A stretch of DNA of 64,000 nt from an uncultured Aquimarina sp. (GTDB lineage: Bacteria > Bacteroidota > Bacteroidia > Flavobacteriales > Flavobacteriaceae): contig CANMKX010000007.1 of the NCBI GenBank assembly GCA_947498595.1, forward strand, positions 120,095 to 184,094, written 5' to 3'. A model generated the notes under the pieces. It was not told the origin of the DNA. It saw nothing but the letters and a program-made list of their open reading frames with translations, and ran no database searches. This document shows, piece by piece, positions 1 to 8,379 of this stretch; position 1 is the stretch's first letter; each line of letters begins with the position of its first letter. The position numbers were made by a program, and so were the translations under genes.

Positions 1-1
1 T

Positions 2-361
2 GTAAGCAAGCATTTTATTGATTGTGGTGGGACTGTACGTAAGGAAGAAGTTGCTAATTTCCAATTATGGCAAGCAAACGACTATGATCATAGATTGCAT
101 CCTGAAAAATTAGTAAATATTATCGCTCTTTCTGAAAAAGTTTTAGGTTTAGAAGATTTGGATATCGAAGTAGAGTATCAAGGTGAAACTATCGGGAAAT
201 ATGGTTTAGATTTTAATGGTAAAAACTTTTTGTTAACTTCAAAATTAACGGATTGCTTGGCTAAAGATGCTTGTGGTATTCCTGAACCAAAAGAAAAAAC
301 AGCAGTAAAATTATCCGAATTACAAAACGCAGCTTGTGCTCCTGGTTCAGGATGTTGCTAG
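2..361 (+). CDS. DUF6428 family protein (5'-truncated by window edge)
   Basis: The frame is open from the first bases, so the gene begins upstream of the window and only its last ~119 residues are seen. The motif HFIDCGGTVRKE followed by NFQLWQANDYDHRL, and the ending CAPGSGCC, match the DUF6428 proteins that sit in arsenic-resistance loci of Bacteroidota. The Cys-rich tail (AACAPGSGCC) and the downstream ArsC/PTP-like gene 15 nt away support that context. The biochemical function of the family is unknown to me. A TTG at 95 could be misread as a start, but the coding frame clearly continues upstream of it. Confidence 0.8.
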   Translation, partial: VSKHFIDCGGTVRKEEVANFQLWQANDYDHRLHPEKLVNIIALSEKVLGLEDLDIEVEYQGETIGKYGLDFNGKNFLLTSKLTDCLAKDACGIPEPKEKTAVKLSELQNAACAPGSGCC

Positions 362-376
362 TTAAAATTATATTGT

Positions 377-1000
377 ATGACAACAACTATATTATTTCCA
401 GAAATTAATGAGCAGATTGCTAATATTACTGCTCAACATATTCCTGATGATCGTAAACAAATATTACAATCATTAATCGATTTCATTCAAGAACAAAAGA
501 ATGAGCAACAAAAAATACATTTAAACTTTATTTGTACTCACAATTCTAGAAGAAGTCATTTATCACAAGTATGGGCTCAAACGGCTGCTCTTTTTTATAA
601 TATTTCTGACGTTTCTTGTTATTCTGGAGGTACAGAAGCTACTGCTTTATTTCCTGTAGTAGCAAAAACATTAGAGAATACTGGATTTAAAGTTGAAAAA
701 TTAACTGCTACTAACAATCCTATTTATAGCATCAAAGCAACTATTAATGAACATCCAATAATTGGTTTTTCAAAAAAGTTCGATCATACTTTCAATCCTG
801 AATCTAATTTTGCTGCAATTATGACTTGCTCTCAAGCTGATCAAGGTTGTCCTTTTATTGCTGGTGCTTCAAAACGAATTCCTATTACTTATGAAGATCC
901 TAAAGCTTTTGATGATTCTCCTTTGCAAATTGAAAAATATAACGAGCGAAGCCTACAAATTGCATCCGAAATGTTTTATGTGTTTTCTAAAATAAAATAA
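377..1000 (+). CDS. Low-molecular-weight protein-tyrosine-phosphatase / arsenate reductase-like
   Basis: A 207-residue cytoplasmic enzyme with the LMW-PTP/ArsC phosphate-binding loop CX5RS (CTHNSRRS, C53 to R59) after a ~45-residue helical N-terminal extension. Enzymes of this fold hydrolyse phosphotyrosine or, in ars operons, reduce arsenate. The distal part (ADQGCPF and a following acidic stretch) is typical of the Bacteroidota 'protein-tyrosine-phosphatase' annotated beside DUF6428 and ArsR/Acr3 genes. It lies 15 nt after the DUF6428 gene and is followed by a hairpin terminator, so it is the last gene of that operon. An arsenic role is inferred from context; the sequence alone cannot separate phosphatase from reductase. 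Confidence 0.78.
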   Translation: MTTTILFPEINEQIANITAQHIPDDRKQILQSLIDFIQEQKNEQQKIHLNFICTHNSRRSHLSQVWAQTAALFYNISDVSCYSGGTEATALFPVVAKTLENTGFKVEKLTATNNPIYSIKATINEHPIIGFSKKFDHTFNPESNFAAIMTCSQADQGCPFIAGASKRIPITYEDPKAFDDSPLQIEKYNERSLQIASEMFYVFSKIK

Positions 1001-1006
1001 GTTTAT

Positions 1007-1048
1007 AAAAAATAAACATCAAGATAATTCTTAGATGTTTATTTTTTT
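1007..1048 (+). terminator. Intrinsic terminator after the phosphatase gene
   Basis: The arms AATAAACATC and GATGTTTATT are separated by 13 nt and followed by a T run. The hairpin starts 7 nt after the stop codon and isolates the ars-type pair from the MarR operon. Confidence 0.75.
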
Positions 1049-1055
1049 ACAAATA

Positions 1056-1097
1056 TGTAACTGGTTATATAATCTTATATTTGTATAACCAGTTACA
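1056..1097 (+). promoter_or_regulatory. MarR operon promoter with paired operator
   Basis: Two arms, TGTAACTGGTTATA (1056-1069) and TATAACCAGTTACA (1084-1097), form a perfect 14-bp inverted repeat. Each arm is itself close to the palindrome GTAACnnGTTAC. A TATATTTG box (1076-1083, fitting the Bacteroidota TAnnTTTG -7 element) lies exactly between them, 25 nt before the marR ATG. Binding by the encoded MarR protein would cover this promoter, which suggests autorepression. A third copy of the half-site lies at 2132. Confidence 0.7.
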
Positions 1098-1108
1098 TTA
1101 ATAATTTT

Positions 1109-1600
1109 ATGATACAGGAAGATTTTATTAGAGATTTGCAAGAATCTGGTTTTACGGCTAGAATCAAAAGACTTAGTGATAGCATGTTGTATGCTGCCAG
1201 AAAGTTATATAAAACTTTGGATTTGGATATAGAACCTAATTGGCATTTAATTTTTCTACTCCTGAAGAAAGAAGAAGTACTCTCTATTACAGATATTTCA
1301 TCCAAATTACACTTTTCTCATCCTGCAATTATTAAAATTATAAAGAAGATGAAGGAAAAAGGATATGTTACGAGTTTTTCTAATCCTTCGGATAGTAGAA
1401 AACAAATGATAAAATTGTCTGATAAAGCTCTAAAGGAACTTCCTAAACTAGAAGAAAAATGGAATTCTATACATAATGTAATTGAGGATTTAATTGAAAA
1501 AGATTTTTTAGAAAAACTTTCTTCTATAGAAAATCAATTAGCTACAAAAAGCCTATCAGAGCGTGTTATCAATGAGTTAAAAAACAAACAACAACTATAA
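1109..1600 (+). CDS. MarR family transcriptional regulator
   Basis: A 163-residue winged-helix protein. The recognition region (roughly residues 55-90: SITDISSKLHFSHPAIIKII) is followed by the MarR wing DSRKQMIKLS, and flanking helices supply the dimer interface. MarR proteins bind palindromic operators as dimers and release them on binding a small ligand. It is the first gene of a four-gene run (GNAT, small membrane protein, GNAT). Its promoter is embedded in a strong inverted repeat, and a matching site recurs before the third gene, so it probably controls the whole cassette. The ligand cannot be predicted. Confidence 0.88.
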   Translation: MIQEDFIRDLQESGFTARIKRLSDSMLYAARKLYKTLDLDIEPNWHLIFLLLKKEEVLSITDISSKLHFSHPAIIKIIKKMKEKGYVTSFSNPSDSRKQMIKLSDKALKELPKLEEKWNSIHNVIEDLIEKDFLEKLSSIENQLATKSLSERVINELKNKQQL

Positions 1601-1610
1601 ATTAATATTC

Positions 1611-2117
1611 ATGCAAATATTAGCTAGTTCGCACCAAGATATTGATGCTATATTCGAAATGTATGATATGGCTATTGATTATCAAAAAAAGGTGTTTCAT
1701 AAACATTGGGAATTTTTTGAACGTGATTTAATTGTTTCAGAAATTAATGAGGATAGGCAATGGAAATTCGTTATTGATGGAAAAATCATCTGTATTTTTG
1801 CCTTATCGTTTAACGATGAGCAATTTTGGAAGGAAAAAAATAATTCTCCTTCATTATATATACATAGGATTGTTACCCATCCGGATTATAAAGGTCTTGG
1901 GTTTATGTCTAAAATAATTGACTGGGCAAAAACTTATTGTAAAGAGTATCATAAAGAATATATTAGAATGGATACATGGGGTGATAATCAACAATTAATT
2001 GATTATTATATTCATTGTGGTTTCGAATATGTTACAACTATTATGCTAGATAAAGTTGTTGGATTACCTAGCCATTACAAAGGCCCTCTAGCTTTATTAG
2101 AAATTAAAATTCTATAA
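1611..2117 (+). CDS. GNAT family N-acetyltransferase
   Basis: A 168-residue GNAT-fold protein. The acetyl-CoA binding motif A is recognisable near residues 86-104 (IVTHPDYKGLGFMSKII), and the C-terminal part WGDNQQLIDYYIHCGFEYV matches GNAT motif B (neighbouring-residue plus xxxGF ending). Substrate is unknown. It starts 10 nt after marR and is probably co-transcribed with it; a second, unrelated GNAT lies two genes further on. Resistance or small-molecule modification is a reasonable guess given the MarR control, but it is not shown. Confidence 0.82.
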   Translation: MQILASSHQDIDAIFEMYDMAIDYQKKVFHKHWEFFERDLIVSEINEDRQWKFVIDGKIICIFALSFNDEQFWKEKNNSPSLYIHRIVTHPDYKGLGFMSKIIDWAKTYCKEYHKEYIRMDTWGDNQQLIDYYIHCGFEYVTTIMLDKVVGLPSHYKGPLALLEIKIL

Positions 2118-2131
2118 TTTTCACAAAAAAC

Positions 2132-2143
2132 GTAACCAGTTAC
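2132..2143 (+). promoter_or_regulatory. Third MarR-type operator, internal to the operon
   Basis: GTAACCAGTTAC repeats the arms of the operator at 1056-1097. It ends 4 nt before the ATG of the next gene. A TAATTTTC stretch just upstream is one base off the TAnnTTTG -7 consensus, so this may be a second regulated promoter. Confidence 0.55.
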
Positions 2144-2147
2144 AATA

Positions 2148-2372
2148 ATGAATTCACATATATTAGGCTATATTGCTTTAATTATCAGCATTTATGCGGT
2201 ATCTCAAGTTGAAATGAAAGTTTTTAGGTGGTGGCATTTGATTGCTAGCCTAACCTATATAGCTTATGGAATATTTATTTCGGCATTCCCAATTCTTATT
2301 GGTGGATTACTTTTTAGTTGTATCCATAGCTACCAACTTTTAAAACTTTATAACATAATTAATACTAAATGA
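2148..2372 (+). CDS. Small YgjV-like integral membrane protein
   Basis: A 74-residue, highly hydrophobic protein with about three membrane helices (IALIISIYAV; IASLTYIAYGIFISAF; ILIGGLLFSCIH). The pattern GYIALIISIYAVSQ followed by WWHLIASLTYIAYGIF resembles one half of the YgjV-type inner-membrane family, but it is only about half the usual length. It overlaps the following GNAT gene by 4 nt (ATGA), indicating translational coupling, and has a MarR-type operator immediately before its ATG. Function unknown. Confidence 0.65.
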   Translation: MNSHILGYIALIISIYAVSQVEMKVFRWWHLIASLTYIAYGIFISAFPILIGGLLFSCIHSYQLLKLYNIINTK

Positions 2373-2854
2373 AAATACGATTAGCAACAGTTAACGACCA
2401 TGACGCTATATGGGAAATTTTTAAACATGTCATTTCTACGAAAGAAGTCTTTGTTTTTTTACCCGATACTCCAAAAGAAGATATTTATACGTATTGGCTA
2501 TCTTCTACAATGCATACTTATGTTCTTGAAAATGAAGGAAAAATATTGGGTTCGTATTATTTAAAACCAAATCAAGTAGGCTATGGATCTCATATTGCTA
2601 ATGGCGGTTATATGACACATCCAGCAGCTAGAGGAAAAGGAATAGGTAAATTACTTTGTGAGCATTCTATAACAAATGCAAAAGCGTTAGGTTTCAAAGC
2701 TATACAATTTAATATGGTAGTAAGTACAAATAGTATTGCTGTTGATTTATGGAAAAAATATGGTTTCAAAATCATAGGAACGATTCCTGAAGCATTTAAT
2801 CATCATCAACTGGGGTATGTAGATGCATATATTATGTATCAAAAAATAGCTTAA
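2369..2854 (+). CDS. GNAT family N-acetyltransferase
   Basis: A 161-residue GNAT protein with a canonical acetyl-CoA pyrophosphate loop RGKGIGK (residues 89-95) inside GGYMTHPAARGKGIGKLLCE, and the motif-B ending NSIAVDLWKKYGFKIIGT. This is the L-amino-acid/aminoglycoside-like branch often annotated 'N-acetyltransferase'. It is translationally coupled (4-nt overlap) to the small membrane protein and ends the MarR cassette at a bidirectional terminator. Substrate unknown. Confidence 0.85.
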   Translation: MKIRLATVNDHDAIWEIFKHVISTKEVFVFLPDTPKEDIYTYWLSSTMHTYVLENEGKILGSYYLKPNQVGYGSHIANGGYMTHPAARGKGIGKLLCEHSITNAKALGFKAIQFNMVVSTNSIAVDLWKKYGFKIIGTIPEAFNHHQLGYVDAYIMYQKIA

Positions 2855-2858
2855 AACT

Positions 2859-2897
2859 CACCTGCTTTAATGATATAAAGCAGGTATTTTTATTTAG
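2859..2897. terminator. Bidirectional terminator between GNAT and eCIS operons
   Basis: A 9-bp perfect stem (CCTGCTTTA / TAAAGCAGG) followed by a T-rich tail on the plus strand. It separates two convergent operons and partly overlaps the stop of the last eCIS gene. Confidence 0.75.
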
Positions 2898-3283
2898 GCT
2901 ATTTGTGTTTGTACTTGTCCTGCAAAAGTAATAGAGATAGATCCTCCCCACATACAATTACAGGTGCTACCATCATCTAACGCAGGTAATTTTCCTATAG
3001 AAACATCTGAAATTCCTGGTGACCAAGGAGCAACTACAGATGGAATACATGGCATGGGTGTTAGCACTCCTAAAGCCGCACTTGTTGCTGCCGATACAGT
3101 TGGATTTGATAACGACATGCATGTCCCAAAGGTTGGTATATTGACCAATGGAATATAATCCATTATTGTTGCCGCTGGCATATTGCTTGTATTTACTCTA
3201 TTAGTTGGTAAAATTGCTAAACTAGCTGGTGCTGATCCAAAAGGGCAAGTCATTAACCCTCCGCTACATACTTGATTTGCCAT
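2894..3283 (-). CDS. DUF4280 PAAR-like tip protein of the eCIS
   Basis: A 129-residue protein beginning CSGGLMTCPFGSAP and ending in CNCMWGGSISITFAGQ, the signature of DUF4280 (PAAR-like) proteins. It contains six cysteines (about residues 6, 13, 55, 79, 108, 110) and is proline- and alanine-rich with little predicted helix, consistent with a small beta-rich cone. PAAR-type proteins sharpen the VgrG spike in contractile systems, the role taken by Afp10 in the Serratia prophage. It is the last gene of the operon, 7 nt after the ATPase. No other PAAR candidate exists in the cluster, which supports the assignment. No toxin extension is present. Confidence 0.78.
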   Translation of the reverse strand: MANQVCSGGLMTCPFGSAPASLAILPTNRVNTSNMPAATIMDYIPLVNIPTFGTCMSLSNPTVSAATSAALGVLTPMPCIPSVVAPWSPGISDVSIGKLPALDDGSTCNCMWGGSISITFAGQVQTQIA

Positions 3284-3290
3284 ATTTTAT

Positions 3291-4667
3291 TTAATTAAAT
3301 GTTTTATTTGATTTGTTATATTCTCTTTTAATTCCAGTAATAATATTACTTATCTTAATTGTTTTTGTATTATTTGAAGCCGCTTTTATTGCGCAATATC
3401 TTACAACGTTAATCATTTCTCCTCCAGACAGATCATATTCTTTAGCAATACGTTCTAAAACTTCATCGCCTTCTTCAATCGTAAAAACATCTCCTATCAT
3501 TTTTTGCCACAATTTCAATCGTTCTCTGTATTGTGGTTTAGGAAAATTAATACTTGTTTGAAAACGTCTCAAAAAGGCTTCATCTATATTACTTTGCAAA
3601 TTGGTTGCTAAAATAACTAAGCCGTCAAAATCTTCAATTCGTTGTAATAAGTATGCTACCTCTTGATTTGCATGCCTATCATTAGAACTATTGGTCTGCG
3701 TACGTTTGCTAAATAAAGCATCTGCTTCGTCAAAAAATAAAATCCACTCTTTGGATTCTGCTTCATCAAAGAGTTTTCCTAAATTCTTCTCTGTTTCTCC
3801 AATATATTTTGAAACTACTAGTGATAAATCTACTCTAAAAACTGGTTTACCTGTAGCTTTTCCTAATAACGAAGCTGATAAGGTTTTTCCTGTTCCTGGA
3901 GCGCCATAAAACAATACTTTATAGCCTGCTTTTAATGTTTTATTTAATTCCCATTCATTCAAAATTGTATCTCGATATTGCAACCATTCTTGAATTTCTT
4001 TTAGTTCTTCTTTTATCCTTATTTCAACTATTAAGTCTTCCCATTCTAATTTGGTATGGATTTGTTTGGCTGGGAACTTAGAACTGTATTGCGGTAATGC
4101 TTTTTTTCCTGTTAAGAAATAACTTAAGTATTCGTGAGAAATTGCTAATTTTTCATAAATATGTGCTTGTTCTTCTAATTCTAGAACTCCTTTTTTAAAT
4201 AAAAAATGGTCTTTATCAAATCGTTTTATAAACCTAACTTTATGAAACATTTCTCTTCCTCCTCCTAGTACAAAACAGGCAGTTTCTAAGGTTGGTATGA
4301 ATCCATTTCTCCGGTCTTCTTGCATACCTCCAAACTCTGAGAATTCTTTATCTATATTTTTATTTTTTATTAAAAATACGTCTAATGCTTGAGGTTTTAA
4401 ATAGGGTAACATTGCTAATCCTAAAACAACTCTTTCTTCAAATTGTAAATTATGTGCTACAATAAATCTAGCATATGCAGAATTATTCTCCTCTATCGTT
4501 GGAGTCAATATTTCGTATACAGTATCTATTTCAGTTTCTGTATTAAAATAAAGGGTTAGCGCAGTATCAATGACTTGTTCTAACCATAGTAATTCTCGCT
4601 CTATGGTTTCTGTAGATTCAGTTGTTGTAATTACCTCCATATAACTTCTAATAATTTTTGCATCCAA
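3291..4667 (-). CDS. AAA+ ATPase of the eCIS (Afp15/Pvc15-like)
   Basis: A 458-residue protein with an N-terminal helical region (1-240) and one AAA+ module. It has Walker A GAPGTGKT (255-262), Walker B ILFFDEAD (309-316), sensor-1 Asn (ILATN, 356) and an arginine-finger pair (FLRRF, 367-368), so it should be an active ATPase. In eCIS loci this gene is needed for assembly or remodelling and stays in the cytoplasm. It seems shorter than the Serratia/Photorhabdus counterparts as I remember them. The reading frame overlaps the tape-measure gene by 37 nt; an internal ATG at 4640 would cut the overlap to 10 nt and may be the true start. Confidence 0.9.
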   Translation of the reverse strand: MDAKIIRSYMEVITTTESTETIERELLWLEQVIDTALTLYFNTETEIDTVYEILTPTIEENNSAYARFIVAHNLQFEERVVLGLAMLPYLKPQALDVFLIKNKNIDKEFSEFGGMQEDRRNGFIPTLETACFVLGGGREMFHKVRFIKRFDKDHFLFKKGVLELEEQAHIYEKLAISHEYLSYFLTGKKALPQYSSKFPAKQIHTKLEWEDLIVEIRIKEELKEIQEWLQYRDTILNEWELNKTLKAGYKVLFYGAPGTGKTLSASLLGKATGKPVFRVDLSLVVSKYIGETEKNLGKLFDEAESKEWILFFDEADALFSKRTQTNSSNDRHANQEVAYLLQRIEDFDGLVILATNLQSNIDEAFLRRFQTSINFPKPQYRERLKLWQKMIGDVFTIEEGDEVLERIAKEYDLSGGEMINVVRYCAIKAASNNTKTIKISNIITGIKREYNKSNKTFN

Positions 4668-7600
4668 CTTAATTTCAACTGATTAATATTCCATGGAATT
4701 TTATCTAAGAGCATGTCAAATGATTTTTGTTCTACAGTTAATATATAGCTTTCATCTTCTATCATTATTTTTCCTTCTCTATATAAAAAGGAGCCTCTTA
4801 ATCCATCTATAGATGTATTTTTAAGCGCACTCCATTGTGCCGTAATTGCTTTTAGTAACCCATCAACTAAATCCTTATCTGCTTGTGATAAGGTAACATT
4901 TAATGTAATTGGATATTGTAAATTAACTCCACAGATAATCTTATTTAATACTAAATCTTGTTCTTGTAATAATGTTTTTCCAGTTACTGCATACTCTAAT
5001 AAATATATTGCTTTATGAATACTCTCATCATCCTTAAGGCTTTTATTTTCTAATAACCCTGCTCTATCAAATAACATTGAAATATAAGGTATAAGAATAA
5101 CCATTCCTGCATTTTTAATATAAATTGACGTTCCTACCTCTTCTTCTAATTCTTCTATCTCTGTAATCAATTTTTCGTCTAGAGTTTCCTTTTTCTTTTC
5201 TATTGCTTTTATTTCTTTATATTTCTTTTTGACTTCTTTAACCAATTCAATGACTTCTGTCTTTTGTGTAAATAAATTATGTCCTGCAATTACATCTTCT
5301 ACGATTATTTTTCCTTCTAAAGGAATGAAACTTCTCATTAAGATTCTTCCCCATTCGTCTAAATTCCAATTCAATTGAGTATCCATTGCTATTTTATACC
5401 ATAGAGCACTTACCAATTGTTCTTGGTAATTTTGATATTGTGTTCGTGTCAATTGCTTTTTAATTTCTTCTAAAAAAAGCTTCACAAGACTCCAAGAATT
5501 ACTCATTTTATTTGATAAAAACAATGTTACAGATTCTAATTGCTCATTAGGATTGAGTTGAGCTATCAATTTTTTACGATTATTATCTCTTCTCAAAAGA
5601 GTAAATACTTTTTGTTTTTCTTGTAAATAATTTTCTTTTAATTTCTGAAAAGTTTCATTTTTACTCGGAAAAGCTATAATCGATTCCCAACTCTTTTTCT
5701 TTGTAATTATTCTATCTAAAATTACATCTTTCTTGCTATTAGTCTCTGAAATAATCTTTGAACCTAGGCTTTGTTTAAGTTTTTTACTTTCTACCTCTCC
5801 TACTACTTTATTTACTTTATCTATTAATAACAATTGAATATCTAGAGTTGATTGTTTTGTTGCAGTTGCTATTTTTTTAATCAGAAATCGTATTAATTTA
5901 TTTAAATCAACGGTTCCTATTTGACGTAAATACGTCAATAATTCTAGGTGTATTTCATCTATAAAATTCGATGGTATTTTTTGAAGCATCGAAAGTTCTT
6001 CCTGAATTAAAATAAAACTTGCTTTTTTTACTTGAAAAAAGCTATTCATTTTTGATGAAGTATATAAACCAAAGACAATTTCAAAAGTTTCTTCATTCAT
6101 TTGAAGTACTAATCTTCTTCGTTGGTTTTCTTCTTTTAATAAAGCTTTAAATTGCTCTGAAAAAGCTTCTACAACTTTTCTTATTTCATTAGAGAACCGT
6201 TCTTTATTCATTTTTTCTGCCCACCAAGGTAGCATTCCATTAATAGCAAAATAAGTTACTAAATCTACTGCATATTGTAAAGTATGCTTTTGGGGTATTG
6301 TTTTGTTCTGCTTCTTATTAAAATCTATTTCGGATACAATTTTCTGAACCAGGTTATATTCTTCTTTTTGTAATAAAAACTTTTCTACTTCTTTTTTAAG
6401 TACTTCTATTGTTACTTTTGATGTAGTTGCTGTTTTTTTAAATATCTTTTTTATTTCTTCTAGTAATGTGGATGAATCGACTCGTTTATACCATGTTAAT
6501 TGTATCTCTTCTAGTATTTTATTTACATTTACTTTTGCAGTTTTAGCATCTATATTTATTTGATTCGCATCTTGAGTTACTTTATATTCATTTTTCAATT
6601 CTTGAATCGCTACAGCAATCTCTTTTTTTGTTTTTAAATAATTAGTGATTAGATATAGTTCTTGTATTAATTCTGATGCGTTCTTTCCTTTTTGGTTTAA
6701 TTCTGCTATTCTATCTTTTAACCATATTACAATTTCTTGAACAGATAAATTTGTTGCTCTAACACTTAGTTCAAAAAGAACATTCATTAATTTTAAAGCT
6801 TCCTCACTAATTTTTTGATCTTTTATTTCTTGCTCAAAAGAATAATCTATGTTGTTTTTAGCATATTTATTTAAAAGCTTTCTTCCTAGAGATTCCTTTT
6901 TATCATCTTTCTCTTCTTTATATTTTATCTCTTGAGGTATCGTTATTTGTTCTAAAAAGGCTTCTATTTTTGAACTAACTTTTTTTTCTTCGGTTGTTTT
7001 TAAAATATTAAGAACATCAACAAAACCTTGATCTAAAGGAAAAGCCTTCATTATTTGATATAAGAATTCTTCGATATAATGCGCAGTAGTTATTTTATTT
7101 TGATAATGCGTTCTTATAATAATCTCTCCTAATTTATCTGATAATTTTGATACAATTTTGGAGGTTATTTTTTGTGTTTTTTGAATTTCCTTTAATCGAT
7201 TCGCTAGCTTATTTAATGTAGTTAATTCTTCTTGAGTACTTTTTGTGATCATTAATTGTAATAATGATTCTGGTACATTAATTAAGAGTAGCTTTGTTTT
7301 GTTTTTATCACTTAAAATAGCTTCAACTTCAATAGGGAGCTTATCTGTTGTTACGATATACTTTTCTAATGCTTTATAGAATGAAGTTATAGAGTTAAAA
7401 TTAGCTTCTATCGGTAAAGAACTGTGTTCTAAATAATGTGCTAATAATACTATTAATCCTATATCTTTATCTTGTTTATTTTTAGCATTGAATATCGTAG
7501 GTTTTCTCTTTTCTTCATCTTCATCTAACTCAATTACTAACTTTTGAAATTCTACTCCCCTATTCTCTTTTGTTTGAATTCCTATTAAAACAGCTTTTAA

Positions 7601-8377
7601 TAATTTATGATACGTCAACCTGTATTTTCTAGCAACTTTCTGGATTAAATATTTAAGAAAGTTCTTCTTTGTATAACGACTTGCTGTTTCTAAAAAAAGG
7701 TATGCTAAAACGATTTCCCAAGTCGCGTTTCTAAAATGATCTGTATTTGCTTCTACTAATTTATGCTTTTTCTGTTCGTTAATCATGTTACGTCTATACG
7801 AGTTCATATAGTTCGCATCTGTGTCTGCAACAGAAATTACTATTTCTTCTAAAAAATCATCATTTAATTGCGTTATCAATCTCTTACGAATATGTTCTTT
7901 CTTACCTTCATTTTTTAGAATAGTAACGACATCTTTAGGGTTTGACTTTAATAATTCTTTTAATATTTCTCTTGGTTTATCAGTGGTAGGTGTTTGCCAA
8001 TTTAAGTACCCATTTTGTAAGAAAAACTCAAAAGCTTCTAATTGAATATTATGTATTCTTTCTTGTTTACCAATACGTAATCTTCCGTTTTGTAGTACCG
8101 TATGTTTAAAAAAATCGGTTAATGCTTCTTCTATTTTATAAGCTAATTCTTTTTCAAAATTGGCTGGTGAAATACTTCCTACATCTAATACAACCTCATC
8201 AAATTGGTATAAAAATTCTTTTGAAGTATAAGTATCTAGTACTTCTTCTAATATTTTTGTGATACTTATTTGCTGTAATGTACTTATTCTTGATTGGTAT
8301 TCGTGCGCTCTAGTTTTATCATCCAATGTGAGTTCAAAGCGTTGGCTTTTTATAATATGTTGTGCCTTTTCTTTCAA
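4631..8377 (-). CDS. eCIS tape measure protein (CIS_TMP family)
   Basis: A 1248-residue, strongly helical, Lys/Glu-rich protein. Its N-terminus (HIIKSQRFELTLDDKT, then QYQFDEVVLDVGSIS-type residues) is the conserved start of contractile-injection-system tape measure proteins. The rest is repeated charged helix with little conservation, as expected of a length ruler inside the tube. The C-terminus returns to a compact conserved domain (GLRGSFLYREGKI... MLLDKIPWNINQL). It follows the Afp12-like gene by 2 nt and overlaps the ATPase gene. Its length should set the tube length. Position corresponds to Afp14. Confidence 0.85.
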   Translation of the reverse strand: MKEKAQHIIKSQRFELTLDDKTRAHEYQSRISTLQQISITKILEEVLDTYTSKEFLYQFDEVVLDVGSISPANFEKELAYKIEEALTDFFKHTVLQNGRLRIGKQERIHNIQLEAFEFFLQNGYLNWQTPTTDKPREILKELLKSNPKDVVTILKNEGKKEHIRKRLITQLNDDFLEEIVISVADTDANYMNSYRRNMINEQKKHKLVEANTDHFRNATWEIVLAYLFLETASRYTKKNFLKYLIQKVARKYRLTYHKLLKAVLIGIQTKENRGVEFQKLVIELDEDEEKRKPTIFNAKNKQDKDIGLIVLLAHYLEHSSLPIEANFNSITSFYKALEKYIVTTDKLPIEVEAILSDKNKTKLLLINVPESLLQLMITKSTQEELTTLNKLANRLKEIQKTQKITSKIVSKLSDKLGEIIIRTHYQNKITTAHYIEEFLYQIMKAFPLDQGFVDVLNILKTTEEKKVSSKIEAFLEQITIPQEIKYKEEKDDKKESLGRKLLNKYAKNNIDYSFEQEIKDQKISEEALKLMNVLFELSVRATNLSVQEIVIWLKDRIAELNQKGKNASELIQELYLITNYLKTKKEIAVAIQELKNEYKVTQDANQINIDAKTAKVNVNKILEEIQLTWYKRVDSSTLLEEIKKIFKKTATTSKVTIEVLKKEVEKFLLQKEEYNLVQKIVSEIDFNKKQNKTIPQKHTLQYAVDLVTYFAINGMLPWWAEKMNKERFSNEIRKVVEAFSEQFKALLKEENQRRRLVLQMNEETFEIVFGLYTSSKMNSFFQVKKASFILIQEELSMLQKIPSNFIDEIHLELLTYLRQIGTVDLNKLIRFLIKKIATATKQSTLDIQLLLIDKVNKVVGEVESKKLKQSLGSKIISETNSKKDVILDRIITKKKSWESIIAFPSKNETFQKLKENYLQEKQKVFTLLRRDNNRKKLIAQLNPNEQLESVTLFLSNKMSNSWSLVKLFLEEIKKQLTRTQYQNYQEQLVSALWYKIAMDTQLNWNLDEWGRILMRSFIPLEGKIIVEDVIAGHNLFTQKTEVIELVKEVKKKYKEIKAIEKKKETLDEKLITEIEELEEEVGTSIYIKNAGMVILIPYISMLFDRAGLLENKSLKDDESIHKAIYLLEYAVTGKTLLQEQDLVLNKIICGVNLQYPITLNVTLSQADKDLVDGLLKAITAQWSALKNTSIDGLRGSFLYREGKIMIEDESYILTVEQKSFDMLLDKIPWNINQLKLSWMQKLLEVIWR

Positions 8378-8379
8378 TT

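Noticed and set aside
2894..3283. DUF4280 gene as the eCIS toxin
   Set aside because: It is short, has only the PAAR-like core and no extra C-terminal domain, so a tip role is preferred.
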